13,086 bases of DNA from Candidatus Roizmanbacteria bacterium CG_4_10_14_0_8_um_filter_39_9 (GTDB lineage Bacteria > Patescibacteriota > Microgenomatia > UBA1406 > GWC2-37-13): positions 1-13,086 of the forward strand of contig PFLF01000112.1 in assembly GCA_002784505.1 (NCBI GenBank), written 5' to 3'. Below the pieces are notes generated by a model that made no database searches, was not told the DNA's origin, and was given only the letters and a program-made list of their open reading frames with translations. Within the stretch, counting starts at the first letter, position 1. Each line of letters begins with the position of its first letter. Made by a program: the position numbers and the translations under genes. Below, piece by piece: positions 1-6,067 of this stretch.

Positions 1-74
1 CAAAAAATCGCGCTACTAAATTCTTTGGGACACTAAATGATAGAAGTCAGGAAAGATTTTGTAAAACTCCTCTT

Positions 75-103
75 AAAAAAATAACCCCACTGTTTCCAGC
101 GGG
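75..103 (-). terminator. Rho-independent terminator, leftward
   Basis: Read on the minus strand, CCCGCTG (103-97), a GAAA loop (96-93) and CAGTGGG (92-86) form a 7-bp stem with one G-U pair and a GNRA tetraloop. It is followed by GTTATTTTTTT (85-75). This is a textbook intrinsic terminator. It lies about 70 nt past the stop codon of the nudix gene, so it can end the leftward murJ-to-nudix operon. It can equally end a short RNA started at the promoter at 131-155. Confidence 0.8.
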
Positions 104-124
104 TCGTCCCTTGCGGGAATTTGT
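75..124 (-). ncRNA. Candidate short structured RNA or leader with two GNRA hairpins
   Basis: A transcript starting about 7 nt below the -10 box at 131-136 would be about 50 nt long. It would contain hairpin 1, UCCC-GCAA-GGGA (118-107), a CGA linker, hairpin 2 (the terminator stem, 103-86) and a U-tract. GGG-ACGA-CCC (110-101) could form an alternative stem that excludes both hairpins, as an attenuator would. The core vaguely recalls the T-box antiterminator (AGGG....CCGC), but nothing like T-box stem I precedes it. I do not recognise an RNA family. Its existence is inferred from promoter and terminator placement only. Confidence 0.35.
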
Positions 125-130
125 AGTTAA

Positions 131-155
131 ATTATACCACATGTATGATTGTCAA
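131..155 (-). promoter_or_regulatory. Leftward extended -10 promoter
   Basis: On the minus strand, TATAAT (136-131) is preceded by TGG (139-137), giving a perfect extended -10 box (TGnTATAAT). A TTGACA hexamer lies at 155-150, but with only 13 bp between the boxes instead of about 17, so it may not act as a true -35; extended -10 promoters need none. It lies between the nudix stop and the hairpins and would drive the 75-124 element or a gene beyond the left edge. The first 74 bases of the window hold no gene or other motif I can support. Confidence 0.55.
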
Positions 156-174
156 ATGGTAATTTTATTGTAGT

Positions 175-597
175 TCACACCAAATCTTGAATAAGCAAGT
201 CTTTATTTAGTAATAGTTCTAGGGAAGATTTATGTCCAGGTAAAATATCGCTTGGTAAACTGTTCAACGGATACCATTCCCAGCCCTCACATTTTTCCGG
301 TTCTTTGGTTTCCATGGTCCCTGAGTACTTATTACACACATAAACAAAATGAATGAAGTTATAGCAGTTTTGAAGTTCTCTTACGACGCCAACATATCGC
401 AAAAGCTTAGCCGTAAGCCCAGTCTCTTCACGAAGTTCTCTTACTGCGCATTCGACAAGAGGTTCGGTCAGATTTACTCTTCCCCCCGGAAGTCCAAAGG
501 CGCCGGCGAGGTATGCATTTTTTCTCTTTCCCAGAAGAACCTTATGCTTGCTTTCATCTAACACAATTACACATACGCCAATATGTTGGTCAGTCAT
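175..597 (-). CDS. NUDIX hydrolase (NUDT15/MutT-like)
   Basis: A 140-residue NUDIX-fold pyrophosphohydrolase. These enzymes cleave nucleoside diphosphates linked to another group X, using Mg2+. The Nudix box GX5EX7REUXEEXGU is complete at residues 39-61 (G39, E45, R53, E54, E57, E58, G60, L61), so catalysis should be intact. LLGKRK (21-26) and LPGG before the box, with GWEWYPLNSLP (105-115) after it, resemble the NUDT15/MTH1-like branch that sanitises oxidised or non-canonical nucleotides. The exact substrate cannot be read from sequence. No signal peptide, so cytoplasmic. It starts 5 nt after the mltG stop with no visible Shine-Dalgarno, so translation is probably coupled. It is the last gene of the leftward operon; TGA stop at 177-175. 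Confidence 0.9.
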   Translation of the reverse strand: MTDQHIGVCVIVLDESKHKVLLGKRKNAYLAGAFGLPGGRVNLTEPLVECAVRELREETGLTAKLLRYVGVVRELQNCYNFIHFVYVCNKYSGTMETKEPEKCEGWEWYPLNSLPSDILPGHKSSLELLLNKDLLIQDLV

Positions 598-602
598 AGA
601 GA

Positions 603-1565
603 TTACTGTAAATATGTTTCCACATTCGCATTATGTTCCTCAAGTGTTTTAGCATAGTGCATCACCCCCTTTTTATCCGAGATATAATACCAATAAGGAG
701 TGCTCACTTCGGCCCGTGATACCGCGAGAATTGATTCAAGTCCTGGATTGCAAATGGGGGCGGGAGGAAGTCCAGGATATTTATATGTATTATACGTCGA
801 ATCAACATTCAGATCCTCCCGGGTGAGATCTTTTTTCCACCAGGTTTTTCCTTGTCTTTGGTATCCGAGAGCATATTGGATCGTTGCATCAAGTTGAAGA
901 GCCCAGTCACTTTTGAATCTTTTTATAAGTATACCTGCAACTTTTTTCTTATCTTCAGGAAAACGCGCCTCTCTCTCAATCAATGATGCAACAATGATCG
1001 CCTGATGTTCGGAAAGCCCCACTCTCTTCATATTATTTTTTATTTCTGTTGTATATTTTTCATCAAAGTTCTTTTGGAATATACTGATTATTGTATCAAC
1101 AGAAGCCATTTTAGGTATCAGGTACGTGTCTGGAAAAAGATATCCCTCACGAGCTTTCTCAATAAATTCTTTTTTTGAAATGGGAAGCACCGCGGCAAGA
1201 TTCTCAGCTATCTCTTCATCGCGCGTCCCTTCAATAGCCGTTACCCATACATCGGCCGTTCCATGGGTAAGTTCGGATGCAACATCCTGAGCAGTCATCC
1301 GTTTTGAAAGACGGAATTCCCCCGCCTGAATTTTTTTTTCTATCCCCCTCAGTTTCACCGTAATGTAAAACACAAAACGACCTCGAATAATGTTCTGAGC
1401 TTTTAGATTTTTTACGATGCTGTTTAATCCTTCTCCATTTTTTACGGTAAAAAGAACAACTCCCTGATTATTCTTATCCATTGGGAGTGATCCTTGTTGG
1501 AAATAAATGTATCCTCCAAGCAATATCAGAACAAAAATAATGATGAAAAGACGTACTTTTTTCAT
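603..1565 (-). CDS. mltG: Endolytic murein transglycosylase MltG
   Basis: A 320-residue membrane-anchored lytic transglycosylase of the YceG/MltG family, which cuts nascent peptidoglycan glycan strands at the outer face of the membrane and helps set strand length. One N-terminal transmembrane helix at residues 4-22 is followed by a LysM-like segment (about 38-100) and the YceG catalytic domain. Family motifs are GYLFPDTY (141-148), ASLIEREA (193-200; E197 aligns with the catalytic Glu of E. coli MltG), LQLDATIQYALG (223-234) and YPGLPPAPICNPG (263-275). The length is near the family norm (about 340). The ATG overlaps the stop of the upstream phosphorylase gene as ATGA (1562-1565), indicating translational coupling. 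Sitting in one operon with murJ supports a wall-assembly role. Confidence 0.95.
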   Translation of the reverse strand: MKKVRLFIIIFVLILLGGYIYFQQGSLPMDKNNQGVVLFTVKNGEGLNSIVKNLKAQNIIRGRFVFYITVKLRGIEKKIQAGEFRLSKRMTAQDVASELTHGTADVWVTAIEGTRDEEIAENLAAVLPISKKEFIEKAREGYLFPDTYLIPKMASVDTIISIFQKNFDEKYTTEIKNNMKRVGLSEHQAIIVASLIEREARFPEDKKKVAGILIKRFKSDWALQLDATIQYALGYQRQGKTWWKKDLTREDLNVDSTYNTYKYPGLPPAPICNPGLESILAVSRAEVSTPYWYYISDKKGVMHYAKTLEEHNANVETYLQ

Positions 1566-2824
1566 AGTGCTTCTACATGTAATAACGGAAACGTTTTTAA
1601 CGTATCCTGAGCTTCTCGTAAATGATAATCGCTTTTAGAATAAAGTGTTACCAGGGGTTCTAGCTTTTCAAACGTTGTGCCGATTTTTTTATGTAAATAT
1701 AGACCTGCGTTTTTGTCCGCGGGGGCTCCTAGCAACTTAGCAACACTATTCAAGTTATAGTTATTTATGCTTCTGACAATCCCCTTATAAGGAGCAAGAA
1801 TCGTTTTTGATTTTGCATGGATCTTTAAACCAGACGAGGTAATTTTTGGATTACCTCCTTGTGCCAGGATGATATCCTTAAATTTCTGCAAGGCAGTGCC
1901 GGAAGTCAAAATTTGTTTAGCAACGGCGTGCCCATCTTTTTTTTCACGGGAGTCCTTATAGCAGAGGTTTAAAAGCTCACCCGTTAGATGAAGCGCCCGT
2001 TTCTCCAGATTGCAAGGCCTGTCCGGTTGTTGCTCAAGCACTTTGAGAACGTCAATTGCCTCCAGTACCGGTCCCACCCCATTTCCTGAAGGTTCAAGTG
2101 TATGTTCGATATTTCCGATAATATTGATACCGAATTGCTTGCCCAAGCGCTGGAATTTATGGAGTACCCCCATTGCATCTTTTTCATGGCGGATCTTCAT
2201 CGTGTGTCCAATGGGCAGATCTAAAATAAGATGGGTAGATCCAGCGGCAACATGTTTTGCCAATATGGAAACGATGACCTTATCAAAAGCTTCAAAGGAA
2301 AGCGGCTCCTCAACGCGGATAATAATATCATCGGCAGGTGCAATCCCCAAATGTCCGTTCCAGCAAATACAACCGCCGGTATGATGAACAATTTCCTCAA
2401 GCTCCGGTATCTTAAACTCAACAGGGGCCAGAACCTCCATAACATCAGCAGTCCCCGCAGGAGAGGTGATTGCGCGGGAAGATATTTTTGGCATCGTAAA
2501 TCCGGCGGATGTAACTATGGGGACGATAATCATTGTTGCTCGTGTTCCGGCAAGCCCCCCAATTGAGTGTTTATCAGCGACAATTCCTTTAAAATGCAGT
2601 CGCTCTCCGGTCTCGACCATTGCTTTTGTAAAATGGTAAAGTTCATCAGGGGCGAATCCCTCTTTAAAGGATGCTGCTACGAAATAAGTAGTTAGTACAT
2701 CTCCCAAACGATTATGTGCAATTTCATCCATAAGATCAAAAATCTCACGGTAAGAAAGCTTTTTTCCAAGCAGCTTTTTTTGAATTGTTTTTTTTACTTC
2801 CAGATTTAACTCTGAGTTATTCAT
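1562..2824 (-). CDS. AMP phosphorylase / type 2 thymidine phosphorylase-like enzyme, short form
   Basis: A 420-residue nucleoside (or nucleoside-monophosphate) phosphorylase. The signature KHSIGG (85-90), SSRAITSPAGTADVMEVL (115-132), GGCICWNGHLGIAPADD (150-166) and VGPVLEA (250-256) match the archaeal AMP phosphorylase and bacterial type 2 thymidine phosphorylase clade, not classical DeoA, which has KHSTGG and GHTGGT-type motifs. A C-terminal PYNP domain follows at about 340-420. Members of this clade that I know are about 500 residues with an N-terminal domain of about 85; this protein starts directly at the helical domain (KKLSYREIFDLMDEI, 21-35) and lacks it. Substrate (AMP/CMP/UMP versus thymidine/uridine) is therefore uncertain. 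The start overlaps murJ by 8 nt and the stop overlaps mltG by 4 nt, so it is firmly embedded in the operon. No Shine-Dalgarno visible. Confidence 0.85.
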   Translation of the reverse strand: MNNSELNLEVKKTIQKKLLGKKLSYREIFDLMDEIAHNRLGDVLTTYFVAASFKEGFAPDELYHFTKAMVETGERLHFKGIVADKHSIGGLAGTRATMIIVPIVTSAGFTMPKISSRAITSPAGTADVMEVLAPVEFKIPELEEIVHHTGGCICWNGHLGIAPADDIIIRVEEPLSFEAFDKVIVSILAKHVAAGSTHLILDLPIGHTMKIRHEKDAMGVLHKFQRLGKQFGINIIGNIEHTLEPSGNGVGPVLEAIDVLKVLEQQPDRPCNLEKRALHLTGELLNLCYKDSREKKDGHAVAKQILTSGTALQKFKDIILAQGGNPKITSSGLKIHAKSKTILAPYKGIVRSINNYNLNSVAKLLGAPADKNAGLYLHKKIGTTFEKLEPLVTLYSKSDYHLREAQDTLKTFPLLHVEAL

Positions 2825-4502
2825 AATGAGGCATCTCAGTAATATTCTTCTTAAACTGTTTTAGCTTTGCGATCAAGGATACCAGCGAATATAACGCCTT
2901 AACGGACATGAGCCATGATAAAAATAAGTATAGCAAAAAATAGATGAGAACGCTTATACCCAACAGGAAAAAAACATTTATAGTGCGAGTTGTATCAAGA
3001 ATGAGATTGTCAAATAATTTAATGAAATAGTATGAGGGAGGTGCGGCAATAATGGCGCAAAAAATAGCCTTTGCTATTTCTTCTGCAAAGAAATGGATGT
3101 CCAGTCCGCCTATCTTTTTATGGAGTAGTATAAAAAGGGCAGAGGTATTTATCACGACAGATATAGAAAATGAAATTGCCAGCGCCCATACGGGAAAATG
3201 AAAAACGAGCACAAATAACAAGCTGAGTGACGTATTGATAGCTATCGTGATCAAACTGATGAGAAATGGTGTTTTGCTGTCAAGAAGCGCATAGAAACTT
3301 CTCGTAAGAAAGTAATAGACGGTGTGGAATGGCATGGACAGTGCGAAATAGGATAAAGTAAACGCAGTTTGAACCGTTGCATTCCAGTCAAACCGTTCAC
3401 CCCCGAAAAAAATTCGAACCATTGGAGTCCGAGCAAAGATGAAATAAACGGTAATAGGAATTGTTATATATAGAAGATTTAAGAGGGAATCAATAATCAG
3501 TTTTTTGAACTCATCCATTTTTTTTTGTTCAAATAATTCGGACAAATAAGGGAGCGAAGCCTGCCCGAAAGCAACTCCCACAATAGAAATCGGAAGAAGT
3601 TGCAGATGCTGGGCAAAATAAAAAATGGTATACGCTCCCGTTCCCAGAAGGGAGGTTAGTGAAAGGTCAATTGTTGCGTCAATCTGTGAGATTAATACCG
3701 TTAAAATCCGCGGGCCTATCATGGTAAAAAATTCACGGACACCTTCGGTGATTTTAATTATCGGTTTATAGTTTATATTACCATGGGTAAGAATGGGTAT
3801 TTGTACGGCTAAAAAAAGCACAGCCCCCACGTCAACCCCCCAAATTGGGGCGGCAAGCCCAAATGAGGAAGAAAGGAGAAATGTTGCAACGATAACTGAA
3901 ATATTGTAAACGATGGGGGAAAGGGCACTTACTAAAAATATTTTTTTTGCCTGGGCTATTCCGGTTAAAAAGTTACCAATGACCAGAAACGGAAGCTGCC
4001 CCACCAACAGAATCTTTGAGTAGAGTATTATGAGGCGCAGTTTTTCTCCTTTAAATCCCGGGGTGAGTGCGGGGATGAGAAAATCAAGGCTAAAATAAAG
4101 AACAAAAACGAAAATGGATAATGCAATACAAAGAAGATTAAAGATAGAAGAAACATTCTCTTCAAGCTCTTTAGCATTATTTTGATACTTTATATAAATG
4201 GGGATAAATGAAGAAGTAAGTGCTCCCGTTATTAATAGTTCAAATACCAGATCGGGAATCCGAAAGGCTGCAAAAAAAATATCAAGGTCACCGGTCGTAA
4301 AATAGGTTGCGAGGATTCGATATCTTAAAAATCCGAAGGCACTTGAGATGATGATCATCGCTGATAAAATAAGGGCAGAGGAAAAAATACCGCCCTGTTT
4401 GGCTAAAAATATTTCCCTTGTTTTTTTTATGAATTTGTCCATGAGTTGATCTAATGTTGATTGTAACACAGGGACTGGTGTTTTAGCCTGCTTTATTCTC
4501 AT
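2817..4502 (-). CDS. murJ: Lipid II flippase MurJ
   Basis: A 561-residue polytopic membrane protein of the MurJ/MviN (MOP) family, which moves lipid II from the inner to the outer leaflet. The first helix block (about 38-57) leads into GFLRYRILATYF (57-68) and FFAAFRIPDL (76-85), carrying conserved Arg positions. ISQIDATIDLSLTSLLGTGA (271-290), LPISIVGVAFGQASLPYLSE (303-322) and LTRSFYALLDSKTPF (399-413) are further family landmarks. About 14 membrane segments are expected for the family and the hydropathy is consistent. An unusually long polar N-terminus (1-35) precedes the first helix; Met21 (ATG at 4442) is a possible later start, but neither start has a good Shine-Dalgarno. It is the first gene of the leftward operon and diverges from mraZ across 44 bp. 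I found no convincing promoter for it. Confidence 0.95.
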   Translation of the reverse strand: MRIKQAKTPVPVLQSTLDQLMDKFIKKTREIFLAKQGGIFSSALILSAMIIISSAFGFLRYRILATYFTTGDLDIFFAAFRIPDLVFELLITGALTSSFIPIYIKYQNNAKELEENVSSIFNLLCIALSIFVFVLYFSLDFLIPALTPGFKGEKLRLIILYSKILLVGQLPFLVIGNFLTGIAQAKKIFLVSALSPIVYNISVIVATFLLSSSFGLAAPIWGVDVGAVLFLAVQIPILTHGNINYKPIIKITEGVREFFTMIGPRILTVLISQIDATIDLSLTSLLGTGAYTIFYFAQHLQLLPISIVGVAFGQASLPYLSELFEQKKMDEFKKLIIDSLLNLLYITIPITVYFIFARTPMVRIFFGGERFDWNATVQTAFTLSYFALSMPFHTVYYFLTRSFYALLDSKTPFLISLITIAINTSLSLLFVLVFHFPVWALAISFSISVVINTSALFILLHKKIGGLDIHFFAEEIAKAIFCAIIAAPPSYYFIKLFDNLILDTTRTINVFFLLGISVLIYFLLYLFLSWLMSVKALYSLVSLIAKLKQFKKNITEMPHYE

Positions 4503-4509
4503 TTATCTC

Positions 4510-4538
4510 TTGACACTAACTTTAAAAAGGTGTTAAAT
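4510..4538 (+). promoter_or_regulatory. Promoter of the mraZ/dcw operon
   Basis: A perfect -35 hexamer TTGACA (4510-4515), a 17-bp spacer and a -10-like TTAAAT (4533-4538, 4 of 6 matches to TATAAT). Transcription would begin near 4545, one or two bases before the mraZ ATG at 4547. The mRNA would then be leaderless or nearly so, which fits the lack of any Shine-Dalgarno before mraZ. The element fills the short divergent gap next to murJ. Confidence 0.65.
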
Positions 4539-4545
4539 GGTGATA
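4526..4545 (+). promoter_or_regulatory. Putative MraZ operator: two tandem 10-bp repeats
   Basis: AAAGGTGTTA (4526-4535) is followed immediately by AATGGTGATA (4536-4545), identical at 8 of 10 positions with the GGTG cores exactly 10 bp apart. Known MraZ boxes are short direct repeats with 10-bp period and a GTG-type core (TGGG with 5-bp spacers in E. coli, AAAGTG-type in Mycoplasma) upstream of mraZ. The repeats cover the -10 box and start region, so bound MraZ would probably repress. No third repeat is seen on either side. That MraZ binds here is inference. Confidence 0.6.
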
Positions 4546-4546
4546 T

Positions 4547-4993
4547 ATGCTATTTCTAGGGGAGTATTGGGTAAACTTTAGTGGTCAGGGAAGGATTGTT
4601 GTTCCTAAAAAAATTCGAGAGGCACTGGATAAAGCAAAAACATTTACCCTGGCCAAGGGCTTCGATCGATGTCTTTCAGGATTCAAAAATGAAGACTGGG
4701 AGAAGGAAACAGTAAAACTTATGGGTAATTCAGCACTTGAACTCCAGACTGCCGAAATGAAGCGTCACTTTTTTTCAACTGCCACAATTGTTGAGATTGA
4801 TGAACAGGGAAGAATTATTATCCCAAAAAATCTACTCGAGTATGTAAATTTGGGTCGTGTTGATGCAGTCCTCATTGGAGTAGGAACCTATTTTGAAATT
4901 TGGAATACAGAGCGATGGAAAGAATACAGTAAAGTAATTGAAAAAAACATAAAAAAATATGCATCACCCAGTTCTACTAGCACAAGTCATTGA
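4547..4993 (+). CDS. mraZ: Transcriptional regulator MraZ
   Basis: A 148-residue MraZ, the usual first gene of dcw clusters, a DNA-binding regulator that controls its own operon. Two SpoVT-AbrB half-domains are visible: GEYWVNFSGQGRIVVPKKIR (5-24) and VEIDEQGRIIIPKNLLEYV (82-100). The second keeps the DXXXR motif (D85, R89). The first has Ser12 where Asp is expected, so one half-site motif is altered. The N-terminal LGEY lies at the usual position, supporting this ATG despite no Shine-Dalgarno; the promoter suggests leaderless translation. A Ser/Thr-rich tail (140-148) is encoded where the gene overlaps rsmH by 35 nt. The family forms ring oligomers; that is not visible here. Confidence 0.95.
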   Translation: MLFLGEYWVNFSGQGRIVVPKKIREALDKAKTFTLAKGFDRCLSGFKNEDWEKETVKLMGNSALELQTAEMKRHFFSTATIVEIDEQGRIIIPKNLLEYVNLGRVDAVLIGVGTYFEIWNTERWKEYSKVIEKNIKKYASPSSTSTSH

Positions 4994-5792
4994 CGGATTA
5001 GATATAACGCCCGAAAAAAAGTATATTGATGCGACAATCGGAGAGGGTGGGCACGTCATGGCAATACTGCGGAAAGGAGGATGCGTACTGGGGATTGATG
5101 CCGACAATCGTCAACTTACATATCTCCAATATCTGAAAGAGCAATATCCTCGCCTTACCTTGATTCATGGTAATTTTGCAAACATTGAATCAATCGCAAG
5201 AGAAAATGGATTTTTTCCGGTGGATGGGATCCTATTTGATCTTGGCCTGTCTTGGGAACAGCTTCAAAGTCTAGGACGAGGACTGTCATTCAAAAAATAT
5301 GACGAGGTACTCGATATGAGGCTCGACCTTGCAACAGACTATACGGCCGCCGACCTATTAAATAAATCAAGCAGGAGCGAGCTAAACGAACTATTTATGC
5401 GTAATGCTGAAGAACCAGCATCGGACAGATTAGCTCAGGAGATAATGAACGTCCGAAGAACACATGCAATAAATATTGTTGGGGATCTTGTAAATATAAT
5501 TCGGAAAGTTACCCCTGATTCGTGGGAAAAAACTGCCGTTCGCATATTTCAGGCGCTGCGAATAGAAGTAAATCGGGAATTTGAGAACCTAAAAGCTGGC
5601 TTGGAGGGTGCAAAAAACGTCATCAGTAAAACGGGGAGAATCGCCGTTATTTCGTTTCATTCCCGTGAAGATCGGATAGTAAAGCAATTTATCCAGAAAA
5701 ATCACCTATTACCAATTACAAAGAAAGCAATTCCCGGCTCTCGTGATAAATCGTTTGAACGGTCGGCAAAGTTGCGCATATTTTCATTATGA
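4959..5792 (+). CDS. rsmH: 16S rRNA m4C1402 methyltransferase RsmH (MraW)
   Basis: A 277-residue SAM-dependent methyltransferase that N4-methylates C1402 in the decoding centre of 16S rRNA. Motifs: HHPVLLAQVI (2-11), DATIGEGGH (24-32, SAM loop), GIDAD (45-49), FDLGLSWEQLQSLGRGLSF (93-111), LDMRLD (118-123), FQALRIEVNREFENL (197-211) and ISFHSREDRIVK (231-242). Near the C-terminus ERSAKLR (267-273) replaces the usual N-P-R-S-R-SAKLR and the protein stops soon after, making it shorter than the usual 300-315. The start at ATG 4959 is fixed by the HHPVLL motif and lies inside the mraZ end (35-nt overlap), so translation is coupled. It ends in an ATGA overlap with the next gene. Confidence 0.96.
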   Translation: MHHPVLLAQVIDGLDITPEKKYIDATIGEGGHVMAILRKGGCVLGIDADNRQLTYLQYLKEQYPRLTLIHGNFANIESIARENGFFPVDGILFDLGLSWEQLQSLGRGLSFKKYDEVLDMRLDLATDYTAADLLNKSSRSELNELFMRNAEEPASDRLAQEIMNVRRTHAINIVGDLVNIIRKVTPDSWEKTAVRIFQALRIEVNREFENLKAGLEGAKNVISKTGRIAVISFHSREDRIVKQFIQKNHLLPITKKAIPGSRDKSFERSAKLRIFSL

Positions 5793-6064
5793 AGAGCATA
5801 TTTAAAAACAGTCTCATAGGTATATTTATACTGCTTGCCGCAGCCAATATCTATTTATTTGTAGCGAGCATGTATATCGGTGATGAAATTAACAAGTATG
5901 AGTCTCATATAACAGCCTTAAAGCAGGAGAATACTGACTTGGAACACGAGGTATATGAGGTGGAGTCGCTTCAGTATGCCGCATCACTTTCCGCATCGCT
6001 TCATTTTACAAAGCAGGTACAGCCGGTGTATTTTGAAAATATGAAGTATGCATTTAACAGATAA
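5789..6064 (+). CDS. ftsL: FtsL-like division protein
   Basis: A 91-residue small bitopic membrane protein. A short positive N-terminus (KSIFKN) precedes one transmembrane helix at about 7-28 and a predicted extracytoplasmic coiled-coil region (about 30-60, rich in E, K and L: EINKYESHITALKQENTDLE). This topology, the size and the place between rsmH and ftsI are those of FtsL, the divisome scaffold that works with FtsB/DivIC and activates FtsWI. Sequence conservation in FtsL is too low for direct recognition, so the name rests on architecture and synteny. It overlaps rsmH by ATGA (5789-5792) and ends 3 nt before ftsI. Confidence 0.75.
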   Translation: MKSIFKNSLIGIFILLAAANIYLFVASMYIGDEINKYESHITALKQENTDLEHEVYEVESLQYAASLSASLHFTKQVQPVYFENMKYAFNR

Positions 6065-6067
6065 TGT

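Noticed and set aside
75..124. T-box riboswitch on the minus strand
   Set aside because: The AGGG....CCGC core recalls the T-box antiterminator, but the exact conserved sequence is not matched and only about 50 nt separate promoter and terminator, with no room for stem I and a specifier loop.
2010..2384. Open frame of 124 codons on the plus strand opposite the phosphorylase gene
   Set aside because: It is antisense to a gene with clear family motifs, its translation has no recognisable domain, and it has no start signal. It is a shadow frame, as are 349-561 (+), 2231-2566 (+) and 8034-8576 (-).
4440..4442. Later start of MurJ at Met21
   Set aside because: It would give a more usual N-terminus, but no Shine-Dalgarno precedes it, and the first ATG keeps a weak AAGAG-like site nearby. 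It is kept only as an alternative.
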